NCBI RefSeq assembly: GCF_042676985.1 | Contig: NZ_JBHTIK010000001.1 | Span: 248,001 to 312,000 of the forward strand | Source: Sphingosinicella xenopeptidilytica | Lineage (GTDB): Bacteria; Pseudomonadota; Alphaproteobacteria; Sphingomonadales; Sphingomonadaceae | Direction: 5' to 3' | Length of the DNA stretch: 64,000 nucleotides | Shown here: piece after piece, positions 1-7,589 of the stretch | How the letters are laid out: every line of letters begins with the position of its first letter | Numbering within the stretch: the first letter of the stretch is position 1 | Translations under genes and position numbers: made by a program | The notes under the pieces: generated by a model | Databases searched by the model: none | The model's input: only the letters and a program-made list of their open reading frames with translations | What the model was told of the DNA's origin: nothing

Positions 1-1
1 A

Positions 2-109
2 CGCACCGGCGGCGCGCTGACGTTCCGAAATGCCGCAGGGGGCGGTGCGGTAGTCGAAATCGTCTGGCCGATCGCCTATATCGCGGCAGGAACGGAAGGA
101 CAGGCATGA
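2..109 (+). CDS. C-terminal end of a sensor histidine kinase (RegB/PrrB-like), truncated by window edge
   Basis: Only the last 35 codons are present; the reading frame begins at base 2 and ends in a TGA that overlaps the ATG of the next gene (ATGA). The visible peptide has a Gly-Gly-Ala-Leu-Thr-Phe stretch and a Gly-rich strand typical of the extreme C-terminus of a HATPase_c ATP-binding domain. Because the next gene is an ActR/PrrA/RegA-type regulator, this is inferred to be its cognate RegB/PrrB/ActS redox-sensing membrane kinase. The sensor and H-box regions lie outside the window, so the assignment rests on context. Confidence 0.6.
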   Translation, partial: RTGGALTFRNAAGGGAVVEIVWPIAYIAAGTEGQA

Positions 110-666
110 CCACCGAAACCGAAACCGGCGCTTCGCCCTCTGCTGATCGTACGCTGCTGCTCGTCGACGATGACAACGCCTTTCGCCAGCGGCTTGGCCT
201 GACGCTCGAGCGTCGCGGCTATACCGTCGCGGCCGCCTCCAGCGTCGCAGAGGCGCGCGGGATCGCTGCCGAGCTGAAACCGGCTTACGCGGTGCTCGAC
301 ATGCGGCTTGGTGACGGCAACGGGCTCGATCTTGTCGGGGAGCTGCGCGCGCTCCGGCCCGGCATCCGCATCGTGATGCTCACGGGCTATGGCAACCTCG
401 CCACCGCCGTCGCCGCGGTGAAGGCGGGTGCGGTCGATTATTTGCCCAAGCCCGCCGACCCGGACGCGATTCTGAACGCGCTGCTCGCCCCCGGCGAAGC
501 AAAGCCCGCGCCGCCCGAGGAGCCGATGTCCGCCGACCGCGTGAAGTGGGAGCATATCCAGCGCGTCTACGAGCTGTGCGACCGCAACGTTTCGGAAACT
601 GCGCGGCGTCTGAAGATGCACCGGCGGACGCTGCAGCGTATCCTGTCGAAACGCTCGCCGCGTTAA
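106..666 (+). CDS. regA: ActR/PrrA/RegA-family redox response regulator
   Basis: A 186-aa two-component response regulator. The receiver domain covers about residues 15-125, with the acidic triad DDD at 21-23, phosphoacceptor Asp65 (VLDMRLGDGNGL), Thr93 and Lys115. A short Pro-rich linker (about 130-140) leads to a Fis-type helix-turn-helix at about 146-183 (ETARRLKMHRRTLQRIL). This length and architecture are those of the RegA/PrrA/ActR family, which controls respiration and redox-dependent genes under a RegB-type kinase. It is translationally coupled by a 4-bp overlap to the kinase fragment upstream. Its 3' end overlaps the convergent gene at 663 by 4 bp. Confidence 0.9.
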   Translation: MTTETETGASPSADRTLLLVDDDNAFRQRLGLTLERRGYTVAAASSVAEARGIAAELKPAYAVLDMRLGDGNGLDLVGELRALRPGIRIVMLTGYGNLATAVAAVKAGAVDYLPKPADPDAILNALLAPGEAKPAPPEEPMSADRVKWEHIQRVYELCDRNVSETARRLKMHRRTLQRILSKRSPR

Positions 667-1142
667 GAAAGCTCGCCGAAAAACGGGTCTTCGGCCCGCT
701 GGAAACGGCTTGCCGCGAGGCGGCCGAAGCGCAGGATTTCGGTACGTCGCCTTGCAGCGGGCAGCGGGCTTGTCGGTGCCATGCGCAGGATCGCCGCATC
801 GAAGCGGTCTGCGACGATCACGCCGCTGATCTCCGGCCGGAACGCGGGCTCATCGAGAATCGCCGCCGGAATGTGCGGCGGCACCGCCCAGAAGAAACGG
901 TCGCAGAAATCGAGATAATCGGGCCACTTCATGTCGCCGCGCAGATCGGCGAGCGACACCTTCACCTCGCAGATCACGATCTCGCCCTTGGCGTCGATCG
1001 CATAGACGTCAGCACGGCGGCCGTTGCGCAGCGGCACTTCGGCGAGCGCGGCAAGGCCGAGATGATGGAACATGCGCGTGACCCCCCGCACGACGTCGCA
1101 CGCCACCATCGGCGATTCGGCGGAGAGTGCAGCGGGACTCAT
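663..1142 (-). CDS. mmcB: MmcB-like DNA repair protein (PD-(D/E)XK-type fold)
   Basis: 159 aa from the ATG at 1142; an in-frame ATG 19 codons upstream exists, but the extra residues look non-conserved. The motif R-A-D45-V-Y followed by E59-V-K61 (D, then ExK) is the core of a PD-(D/E)XK nuclease-like fold. The sequence resembles the MmcB/DUF1052 family, which in Caulobacter belongs to the DNA-damage (LexA/mitomycin C) response. It is convergent with the response regulator gene and shares stop-codon bases with it. No LexA box was recognised upstream. The family call is by resemblance. Confidence 0.75.
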   Translation of the reverse strand: MSPAALSAESPMVACDVVRGVTRMFHHLGLAALAEVPLRNGRRADVYAIDAKGEIVICEVKVSLADLRGDMKWPDYLDFCDRFFWAVPPHIPAAILDEPAFRPEISGVIVADRFDAAILRMAPTSPLPAARRRTEILRFGRLAASRFQRAEDPFFGELS

Positions 1143-1326
1143 CCGCCGCACTCTAGCAGAACAGGACGGGAACGAAAGTGGCCTCGGACTGATCGACATT
1201 CAGAAGATGACGTGGCGAAAATGGTGGATTTCTGTGACCCGGAGCGCAGCGCACTAAAGGTGCGTGAGCACCGGAAGCTCAGAAAGCCGCCATTTGCAGA
1301 CCGTCAGGGCTGAATGTCGATCAGTC

Positions 1327-2001
1327 CTAGCGGTAGAAGATATGTCCGCCGATGCGCCGCGTCTGTTCCTTCACGCGGCGCCAGCCCGGCTTCACGTAGG
1401 TTGCGTGGAAGAACGTCGCCTTATCGGTCACGTCCTGCCAGCCTTCGCCGACCGCAATAATCGCGATCGCTTCGGCGCGCTTCCATGCCGCGCCCTTCAC
1501 GGTGGGAACATCGGGTTTGCCATCGAAGGTGAAGGAAAACTGCCCGCTCTGGTAGACGACGGCGCAGATATCATCGGGCCAGCGATCATTCTCCGCACGG
1601 TTCAAGATGACCTGCGCGACGGCAAGCTGGCCTTCGAGCGATTCGCCCCGCGCCTCGTAGTAGATCGCGCTCGCAAGACAGCGCATGTCGTCATCGAGTT
1701 CGCTGCGGGGCATATCGGCGACATCGCCGACGAGCGCGGCAAGATCGATTGCGGGTGCGGGTTCATCGGAGATGGAGAGGCCAACGCGTGGGGTCTGATC
1801 GATATCGAGTTCGTTTTCGATGGGGATCGGCGAGAACGGAAGGCCCTGTTGAGCGGCAGCCGGCACGTTGAGCACGATCGCGCCGGGTTCGAGGTTGCTG
1901 ACGATATGATCGCCCGCTACCGGGGCCGCACTCGGCCATACCATCGCGATCATCGCCGCGCAGAACGCGACGAGGCTGATGCCCCGTATGGATTTCGACA
2001 T
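1327..2001 (-). CDS. cell wall hydrolase, SleB/Hydrolase_2 family, exported
   Basis: 224 aa from ATG 2001. An N-terminal hydrophobic segment (about residues 5-28) is a signal peptide or anchor. A low-complexity linker follows, and the C-terminal half is a SleB-like domain with the signature (L)ASAIYYEARGE, whose Glu is the expected catalytic residue, then VAQVILNR and a C-terminal ATYVKPGW element. These enzymes are lytic transglycosylase-like peptidoglycan hydrolases; outside spore formers they serve in wall remodelling. An ATG 11 codons further upstream is possible, but the chosen start sits directly before the basic and hydrophobic signal region. It is monocistronic, with 325 bp to mmcB (stop 1327, next gene end 1142) and a 163-bp gap upstream. 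Confidence 0.82.
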   Translation of the reverse strand: MSKSIRGISLVAFCAAMIAMVWPSAAPVAGDHIVSNLEPGAIVLNVPAAAQQGLPFSPIPIENELDIDQTPRVGLSISDEPAPAIDLAALVGDVADMPRSELDDDMRCLASAIYYEARGESLEGQLAVAQVILNRAENDRWPDDICAVVYQSGQFSFTFDGKPDVPTVKGAAWKRAEAIAIIAVGEGWQDVTDKATFFHATYVKPGWRRVKEQTRRIGGHIFYR

Positions 2002-2164
2002 GGAAGGGTCCGCTCGTTGTCCGGGGCTGCCCAAGGGGGCAAACGGGGCCGAAAATCAGGCCGCCAGCGCCGGGAGTTCAACATCAGCACCGGCCCAGAA
2101 GGCTTGGTGCATAATCATTTCGCGGTGCGGATTGCCTCTCGAACAGTCGAGAGTCAAGAAATTG

Positions 2165-2497
2165 TTAATCTTTGTCGACAAAACGCCCTGGATTCTCGAT
2201 ATCCAGTTCGACGATCCACAGATCGGGATCGAATTTCCTGCGCTTTTCGAGCGCTTCTTGTGCAGTGGGATCGCGCTCTTCGCGATTCTCGAAGATCGGC
2301 TGCCACGAGACCTTGCCGTCTCCCATATTCACGCGGGAAAGCGCCGTTATCGTGCCCGAAGATTCGCGCAGGAGGAGCAGAACGGCGCCCGAATCAGGCT
2401 CGCCCTTGGCAATGATGGTGGCGAAGCCGCCCGCAGCCTCGACCCGGCGGCGAAGCGCGCCGACCCATATGTCTGTCTTGATTCGCACCTGCGCCAA
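2165..2497 (-). CDS. DUF1491 family protein
   Basis: 110 aa, beginning immediately after the stop codon of the PilZ gene, so almost certainly co-translated with it. It starts with an R-I-K-T-D-I-W-V-G-A-L-R-R-R segment, followed by strands containing VLLLLRES and ending FDPDLWIVELDI. This pattern matches the short DUF1491 family of alphaproteobacteria, for which no biochemical function is known. It is the last gene of the hpf-ptsN-pilZ-DUF1491 operon. Nothing in the sequence indicates catalysis or membrane location. Confidence 0.75.
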   Translation of the reverse strand: MAQVRIKTDIWVGALRRRVEAAGGFATIIAKGEPDSGAVLLLLRESSGTITALSRVNMGDGKVSWQPIFENREERDPTAQEALEKRRKFDPDLWIVELDIENPGRFVDKD

Positions 2498-2866
2498 TCA
2501 GGCGCTGGCGGCGGCGGCGTGTCCGGGCTGATCGGGCTTGGCATCGAGCAACCCGAGCATCCGCGCCTTATCACCCAGCCGCTGCAGCCCGCCCGAATCG
2601 CCATCAACGAAGACGAGACCCATCAGCCCCTGATCCGCCCACGCGACAAGGCACGGAAACGTGCCGTATTTGGGGAGAAACAGGTGAAGCGCGGTACCCT
2701 TTGCCAGCATCTGCTTGCAGGCGATGCGCGCGCCGCTCGTGGAGATATCGCGCACGATGCATCCATACTGCCGGTCGATCAGGCGAATTTCGCCCTTGAA
2801 CACGACCTGACGGCGGCCCGCGAGACGCGCCGCTTTGCCTTCAGCCTGGGTGACTTCGATGCTCAT
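2498..2866 (-). CDS. PilZ domain protein
   Basis: 122 aa. The PilZ-type features are an RRQ arginine cluster near residues 18-20 (the RxxxR-type c-di-GMP contact region) and a D-I-S-T-S-G-A-R motif at about 40-47 (D/NxSxxG). A beta-barrel follows and the tail is Ala-rich. PilZ domains bind cyclic di-GMP and act as effectors of motility, exopolysaccharide or protein partners. The gene overlaps ptsN by 4 bp and abuts the DUF1491 gene, so it is embedded in a nitrogen-PTS/ribosome-hibernation operon. Whether this copy binds c-di-GMP cannot be judged without aligning the arginines. Confidence 0.8.
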   Translation of the reverse strand: MSIEVTQAEGKAARLAGRRQVVFKGEIRLIDRQYGCIVRDISTSGARIACKQMLAKGTALHLFLPKYGTFPCLVAWADQGLMGLVFVDGDSGGLQRLGDKARMLGLLDAKPDQPGHAAAASA

Positions 2867-3321
2867 GCTGCTTCGCTATGCCCGACTCCGCTTAAAAGCG
2901 CGTAAAGAGCATCACTATTGTTTGTGCCGCGCAGCTTGTCGACGAGGCGGCGATCCCGGAACATGCGGCTGATCTGCGCCAGCGCCTTCAGATGATCGGC
3001 GCCGGCATCCTCGGGCGCGAGCAGCATGAAGACGAGATCGACGGGCTGGCGGTCGATCGCATCGAAATCGATCGGCGGATCGAGCTTCGCGAACAGGCCC
3101 TGCACGGTCTTGAGTTCGGGAAGCCGCGCGTGCGGCACCGCAACGCCGCCGCCGAGCCCGGTGGAGCCGAGTCGTTCGCGTTCGAGCAGCACCTCCATGA
3201 TCCGCGCCTCGGGCACGCTCACGACGGGCGCGGCAAGCGCGGCAAGCTGCTGGAGCAGGGCCTTCTTGCTGCCGGCACGGAGTCCTGTGTGGACCGTTCG
3301 CGGTGTGACGAGATCGAACAT
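2863..3321 (-). CDS. ptsN: PTS IIA-like nitrogen regulatory protein (EIIA-Ntr)
   Basis: 152 aa, a full-length EIIA-Ntr. The phosphorylated histidine is His64 in GGVAVPHARLPE, inside a typical PTS_EIIA_2 domain, with VFMLLAPEDAGADHL further on. PtsN is the terminal acceptor of the PTS-Ntr phosphorelay (PtsP-PtsO-PtsN) that links nitrogen status to K+ transport, stringent response and storage polymer control. It lies 51 bp downstream of hpf, the classic hpf-ptsN pairing, and overlaps the PilZ gene by 4 bp. Confidence 0.93.
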   Translation of the reverse strand: MFDLVTPRTVHTGLRAGSKKALLQQLAALAAPVVSVPEARIMEVLLERERLGSTGLGGGVAVPHARLPELKTVQGLFAKLDPPIDFDAIDRQPVDLVFMLLAPEDAGADHLKALAQISRMFRDRRLVDKLRGTNNSDALYALLSGVGHSEAA

Positions 3322-3372
3322 GGCTGAGCTTATACCCCAAACCGTCTGGAAGGGCCGTTAACGCGCCGCCGC

Positions 3373-3957
3373 TCAGGCGGCGGGCGGTTCGACCCAGCCG
3401 ATGTGCCCATCCTCGCGGCGGTACACCATGTTGTAGGCGCCCGTCCGGCTGTTGCGGAACATCAGCGCACCGGTGTGCCGAAGGTCGAGCATCATCACGG
3501 CGTCGGAGACGCTCGCATCGGGAATGTCGACGCGGGTCTCGGCGACGATGAGCGGGTTGTCGGCGCTCTCGCCGGCCTCTTCCACCTCCTCGTCGGCGGC
3601 GCGCAGCACGCGGTATTCGGCGTCGAAGGCAATGTCCTTCACGCCGTTCAGCCGGTGGTGATCCTCAAGCCGGCGCTTGTAGCGGCGGATCTGCTTGTCG
3701 ATTTTTTCGGCCGCGCCGTCGAAGCCGAGCTGCGCCGTGTGCGTCGACCGATCCGACGCCTTCAGCACAAGGCCCTGCGTCAGCTGCATCAGGATATCGC
3801 AGACGAAGCCGGCGTCGTGCGGACCGGGCTTCAGCGTGACGTTCGCGCCGGTGGCGCGCACGCCATACTTCTGCACCATCGCGCCCAGCGCGGTTTCGAT
3901 ATGCGTCGTGAGCGAAGCACCGACGTCGATCTGCTGACCGGAAACGCGGATATCCAT
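3373..3957 (-). CDS. hpf: ribosome hibernation promoting factor, long form
   Basis: 194 aa from the ATG at 3957, preceded by an AAGAAAGGA ribosome-binding site; the frame is open 33 codons further but that extension is Lys/Pro-rich and not family-like. The N-terminal domain (about 1-105, beginning MDIRVSGQQIDVG) is the S30AE/YfiA fold that binds the 30S subunit. The C-terminal domain (about 135-190, with VMMLDLRHTGALMFRN and a final GHIGWVEPP) is the dimerisation domain that makes 100S ribosomes. It sits directly upstream of ptsN, as in most proteobacteria, though rpoN is not in this window. Confidence 0.92.
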   Translation of the reverse strand: MDIRVSGQQIDVGASLTTHIETALGAMVQKYGVRATGANVTLKPGPHDAGFVCDILMQLTQGLVLKASDRSTHTAQLGFDGAAEKIDKQIRRYKRRLEDHHRLNGVKDIAFDAEYRVLRAADEEVEEAGESADNPLIVAETRVDIPDASVSDAVMMLDLRHTGALMFRNSRTGAYNMVYRREDGHIGWVEPPAA

Positions 3958-4062
3958 TTCGGCCCATCCTTTCTTCTTGGCCTCGCCCGCCGGTTTGCCG
4001 GGCGATGGCGGTAAACTCTTCTCAGATGCCCCTCTCGGCGCATCCAACCCCAACACGAAAAC

Positions 4063-4749
4063 TCAACCCGTGCCCGACTGCTCCCACAGCGGATTTTTCA
4101 GCAGCTTGAGGAAGGCAGCGTGCCGCGCCAGCTCTTCAGGCGTCGCGGCGTGCGGGCGGGGCGCCACGTAGCTGCGTTCGACGCGGATCGCAACCGTTTC
4201 CTCGTGCGCGGCGGCCTGACCAAGCGACATGCCGATCTGCCGGCCGCCCATGAGTTCGACATAAACGCGCGAAAGCAGCTGCGCATCGAGCAGCGCGCCG
4301 TGCTTGTCGCGCGCGGTGAGATCGATGCTGAACCGCGTGCAGAGCGCATCGAGCGAATGCTTGGCGCCGGGGAACTTCTTGCGCGCCATGACGAGCGTAT
4401 CGCCCACGCGCTCGATCGGTATCTGATCGTGGCCGCAGTTGCGCAGTTCCCAGTTGATGAAGCGACGGTCGAACTCGGCGTTATGCGCGATGAGCCGCGC
4501 ATCGCCGATGAATGCCACGAATTCGGCAGCAATCGCCGCGAACGCCGGCTTGTCGGCGAGGAACCTGTCGGAAAGTCCGTGCACCGCCTCGGCCTCGGCG
4601 GGCATCGGGCGGCACGGGTTTATGTACGCGTGGAACGTGCGGCCCGTTTCGATGCGGCCGACGAGTTCGACGCAGCCGATCTCGCAGATGCGATGCCCGT
4701 CCGACGGGTCGAGACCCGTCGTCTCGGTGTCGAAGATGACCTCACGCAT
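4063..4749 (-). CDS. dnaQ: DNA polymerase III epsilon subunit, 3'-5' proofreading exonuclease
   Basis: 228 aa from ATG 4749. The DEDDh exonuclease motifs are visible: ExoI FDTETTGLD with Asp7 and Glu9, ExoII HNAEFDRRFIN and ExoIII KHGALLDAQLLSRVY with the His-x4-Asp pair. It proofreads in the Pol III core. It is the final gene of the ppsR-maf-aroE-coaE-dnaQ operon, a conserved alphaproteobacterial order left of the origin. The upstream coaE frame stays open about 130 bp into this gene, see the separate finding. Confidence 0.95.
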   Translation of the reverse strand: MREVIFDTETTGLDPSDGHRICEIGCVELVGRIETGRTFHAYINPCRPMPAEAEAVHGLSDRFLADKPAFAAIAAEFVAFIGDARLIAHNAEFDRRFINWELRNCGHDQIPIERVGDTLVMARKKFPGAKHSLDALCTRFSIDLTARDKHGALLDAQLLSRVYVELMGGRQIGMSLGQAAAHEETVAIRVERSYVAPRPHAATPEELARHAAFLKLLKNPLWEQSGTG

Positions 4750-5357
4750 GACTTGCAATATCGGACTCCATGACGCCGGAGACAAGAGACGAGATGACGG
4801 ATTTCGGCGCGCGTTTCGCGCAGGCTCTGCCCCGTGTCGATCACGAAATCGGCGCGGCGGCGCTTTTCCCGGTCGCGCATCTGGGTGGCGAGGATCGCCG
4901 CGAACTTTTCATGGCTCATGCCCGGCCGCGCGAGCACGCGGCGGCGCTGCACGTGCGCGGGCGCGGACACCACAATGGTCGCGTCGACATGCGCATGACC
5001 GCCGCCTTCGAAAAGGAGGGGAATATCGAGCGCGACGAGCGCCGCGCGGTTTTGCCGCGCCTCGGCCAGAAACGCCTGCTGCGCCTGACGCACCAAGGGA
5101 TGCACGATTTTTTCGAGGCGGCGGCGGGCTTCGGTGTTGCCGAATACGGCGGCACCGAGTTTCGGGCGGTCGACGCCCTTGGGGCCGGTCGTGCCCGGGA
5201 ACGCCGCCTCGATCGGCGCGAGCGCCGCGCCGCCGGGGCCCTGCAGCCGGTGCACCTCGGCATCCGCATCGAATACGGGAACGCCCGCGCGCCGCAGCAT
5301 CGCCGCGACGGTCGACTTGCCCATGCCGATCGAACCGGTGAGACCGAGGATGATCAT
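4620..5357 (-). CDS. coaE: dephospho-CoA kinase, with anomalous C-terminal extension overlapping dnaQ
   Basis: CoaE phosphorylates dephospho-CoA, the last step of coenzyme A synthesis. Residues 1-about 200 match the family: P-loop GSIGMGKST at 8-16, FDADAEVH, a core IPLLFEGG, and VIDTG near 188. The usual CoaE ends near 200 aa. Here the frame runs on to 245 aa, and the last roughly 45 residues are an Arg/Ser-rich sequence read in another frame of dnaQ (overlap 4620-4749). Either the stop was lost by a small indel or substitution, or a long overlap is genuine. It overlaps aroE by 4 bp at its start. Confidence 0.88.
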   Translation of the reverse strand: MIILGLTGSIGMGKSTVAAMLRRAGVPVFDADAEVHRLQGPGGAALAPIEAAFPGTTGPKGVDRPKLGAAVFGNTEARRRLEKIVHPLVRQAQQAFLAEARQNRAALVALDIPLLFEGGGHAHVDATIVVSAPAHVQRRRVLARPGMSHEKFAAILATQMRDREKRRRADFVIDTGQSLRETRAEIRHLVSCLRRHGVRYCKSCVRSSSTPRRRVSTRRTGIASARSAASNSSAASKRAARSTRT

Positions 5358-6166
5358 TGCGTGAGCAGGGCCTTCAGTTCGTCCTCGCAGCCTTCGGGCG
5401 GCGGCGCTCCGAAGAACAGCGAAAAGGCGATCGCGGCCTGGCCGATCAGCATTTCCAGTCCGTCCACGGTTTCGAGGCCCTGAGCCGCCGCTGCTTTCAG
5501 AAGTCCGGTTTCAAGCGGGGCGTAGACGATGTCGTAGACGACCGCGTCGTCGGGGAGCGGCGAGAGGTCGAGATCGAGCGGCGGCTGTCCGGCCATGCCG
5601 AGCGCACTCGCGTTCACCAGCAGCGCCGCTTCGGGAAGCGGGGCATCGAGCGGCTTCGCCGACCCCTTGAGGCCGAACGCGGCGAGCAGTCCCATCGCTT
5701 TCAGCGGGCTGCGGTTCAGCACCGTCACCGGGCCGACATTCGCTTTCGACAAGGCGAATAATACAGCCCGCGCGCCGCCGCCCGCGCCGACAACAGCAAC
5801 CGGCCGGCCTTCGAGATCGAGGCCCGCAATAGGTGCGAAGAACCCGCCCGCATCGGTGTTCGTGCCGAACAATGTGCCGTTCCCGGCACGCGCAATCGTG
5901 TTCATCGCACCGATGCTTTCGCGGACGCCGCCCGGATCGGCGACATGGTCCATTACCGCGATCTTGTGGGGAATCGTGACGTTGCAGCCGCGCCAGTCCG
6001 GGTCATCGCGGCGGCTTTCGATATAGGCCGCGAGGTCTTCGGGCTTCACATGCGCACGGCGATAGTCGGCGGCGATGCCGAGCCGGTCCAGCCAGAATTT
6101 GTGGATGGTGGGCGACTTGGAATGGCTGATCGGATCGCCGATCACCTCGGCATAGGGCAGGGTCAT
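5354..6166 (-). CDS. aroE: shikimate dehydrogenase (NADP+)
   Basis: 270 aa from ATG 6166, which overlaps the maf stop codon (ATGA); the frame is open further upstream but that part is maf antisense-frame noise. Conserved features are the shikimate-binding SHSKSPTIHKFW near residue 15, the catalytic Lys in NVTIPHK, the NTDAGGFF segment, the dinucleotide-binding GAGGGARAVLFAL and a C-terminal ML-GQAAIAFSLFFG. It reduces 3-dehydroshikimate in aromatic amino acid synthesis. Confidence 0.95.
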   Translation of the reverse strand: MTLPYAEVIGDPISHSKSPTIHKFWLDRLGIAADYRRAHVKPEDLAAYIESRRDDPDWRGCNVTIPHKIAVMDHVADPGGVRESIGAMNTIARAGNGTLFGTNTDAGGFFAPIAGLDLEGRPVAVVGAGGGARAVLFALSKANVGPVTVLNRSPLKAMGLLAAFGLKGSAKPLDAPLPEAALLVNASALGMAGQPPLDLDLSPLPDDAVVYDIVYAPLETGLLKAAAAQGLETVDGLEMLIGQAAIAFSLFFGAPPPEGCEDELKALLTQ

Positions 6167-6762
6167 ATCGGCATCACACTGCGGGTTCTGAGATAGTCGA
6201 GCACGGCGAGGAGCGGCAGGCCGCGAATGGTGAACTGGTCGCCGTCGACACGCGCGAAGAGCTGCGCGCCGCGTCCCTCGATATGATAGCCGCCTACCGA
6301 ACCGAGCAGCACGTCGCCGCAGGCATCGAGATAGGTATCGAGGAACGCATCCGAAAAGTCGCGCATCGTGAGCTTCGCCACGCCGACGAAACGCCACACC
6401 GGCGTTCCGTTCTCCGCCACCACGGCTGCGGACACCAGCCGATGCGTTCGGCCTCGAAGCATCCGTAGCTGACCCGTGAGGGTTTCCCGGTCGGGCGCCT
6501 TGTCGATCATCGTGCCGTCATCGAGCGCGACGACCGAGTCACTGCCGAGCACCAGCGCGCCCGGCAGTTTGCGCGAGATTTTCACCGCCTTCGCTTCGGC
6601 AAGCGCATCCGCTATCCCGCGCGGGTCGGTGCCCTCGGCGGCAAGCGCGCGCTTGAGCTCGGCCTCGTCGACCATCGGCGCCAGCGCCTCGAACGGCACG
6701 CCCGCCGCCGTCAGCATCGCCTGCCGTGACGCGCTCGTCGACGCGAGAACGAGTGACGTCAT
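6163..6762 (-). CDS. maf: Maf-family nucleoside triphosphate pyrophosphatase
   Basis: 199 aa. It begins with the Maf signature LASTSASRQAML, followed by SDSVVALDDG with the catalytic Asp and a C-terminal GG-YHIEGRGAQLF element. Maf proteins hydrolyse dTTP/UTP or modified pyrimidine triphosphates (housecleaning) and are implicated in septum control. It overlaps both ppsR and aroE by 4 bp. Substrate preference (YhdE versus YceF type) cannot be fixed by eye. Confidence 0.92.
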   Translation of the reverse strand: MTSLVLASTSASRQAMLTAAGVPFEALAPMVDEAELKRALAAEGTDPRGIADALAEAKAVKISRKLPGALVLGSDSVVALDDGTMIDKAPDRETLTGQLRMLRGRTHRLVSAAVVAENGTPVWRFVGVAKLTMRDFSDAFLDTYLDACGDVLLGSVGGYHIEGRGAQLFARVDGDQFTIRGLPLLAVLDYLRTRSVMPI

Positions 6763-7589
6763 GCCGCCGAGCCGTTGGCGCGCGCCTCGGCGCGTTCATT
6801 GTAGAGGTTGATGATTGCCGCCGCCGATTCCTCGATCGAACGGCGCGACACGTCGATCACCGGCCAGCTGTTGTCGGCGCAAAGCCGCCGCGCCGCCGCG
6901 ACCTCCTTGGTCACTTCGTCCATATCCACGTACGCCGTCTCGGGCGCCTGCGCGAGGCTGAGCAGCCGGTTGCGGCGCACCTGCACGAGCCGGTCGGGGT
7001 TGGTGGTGAGGCCGACGACCATCGGCTTCGACAGGCGGAAAAGCTGCTCGGGCGGGCGGCTCGTCGGCACCAGCGGCAGGTTCGCGGTCTTGTAGCCGCG
7101 GTTCGCGAGATAGATCGAGGTCGGCGTCTTCGAGGTGCGCGAGACGCCGATCAGCAGGATATCGGCCTCTTCCCAATTGTCCGCGCCCTGCCCATCGTCG
7201 TGGTTCATCGTGTAGTCGATGGCGGCGACGCGGCGGAAATACGCCTCGTCCATCTGGTGCTGGCGGCCCGGCCGCGCGGCGGCGCGCTGGCCCAGTACTG
7301 CCTGCAGGCCTTCAATCACCGGATCGAGCACGCCGACGGCCGGCAGCCCCATCGCGCGGCACCGCGCCTCGAGGTGACTGCGCATATCGGCATTGACGAG
7401 CGTGAACAGCACGAGGCCGGGGCGGCTCGCGATATCCATCAGCACGCGGTCGAGGTGGCCCTTCGAGCGGACGAGCGGCCAGAAGTGCTTGATCGTCTCG
7501 ACGTCCTCGAACTGCGCGAGACCAGCTTTTGCAACAGATTCAAGCGTTTCGCCGGTCGAATCGGAAACGAGATGCAAGTGCAGCCGCAT
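6759..7589 (-). CDS. ppsR: PEP synthase regulatory protein (bifunctional kinase/pyrophosphorylase, DUF299)
   Basis: 276 aa. It starts with LHLVSDSTGETLESVA, the typical DUF299 N-terminus, and has a P-loop-like segment GVSRTSKTPTS near residue 150 and MDEVTKEVAAARRL near the C-terminus. Family members switch phosphoenolpyruvate synthase or pyruvate phosphate dikinase on and off by ADP-dependent threonine phosphorylation and Pi-dependent dephosphorylation. It is the first gene of a five-gene leftward operon. The homologue RP001 flanks the replication origin opposite hemE in Caulobacter and Rickettsia, and the same arrangement is seen here. Confidence 0.92.
   Translation of the reverse strand: MRLHLHLVSDSTGETLESVAKAGLAQFEDVETIKHFWPLVRSKGHLDRVLMDIASRPGLVLFTLVNADMRSHLEARCRAMGLPAVGVLDPVIEGLQAVLGQRAAARPGRQHQMDEAYFRRVAAIDYTMNHDDGQGADNWEEADILLIGVSRTSKTPTSIYLANRGYKTANLPLVPTSRPPEQLFRLSKPMVVGLTTNPDRLVQVRRNRLLSLAQAPETAYVDMDEVTKEVAAARRLCADNSWPVIDVSRRSIEESAAAIINLYNERAEARANGSAA

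Noticed and set aside
1264..2415. 383-aa plus-strand frame opposite the SleB gene
   Set aside because: The SleB-type hydrolase on the minus strand has signal peptide and catalytic motif; this frame has neither and is His/Arg/Asp-rich as antisense frames are here.
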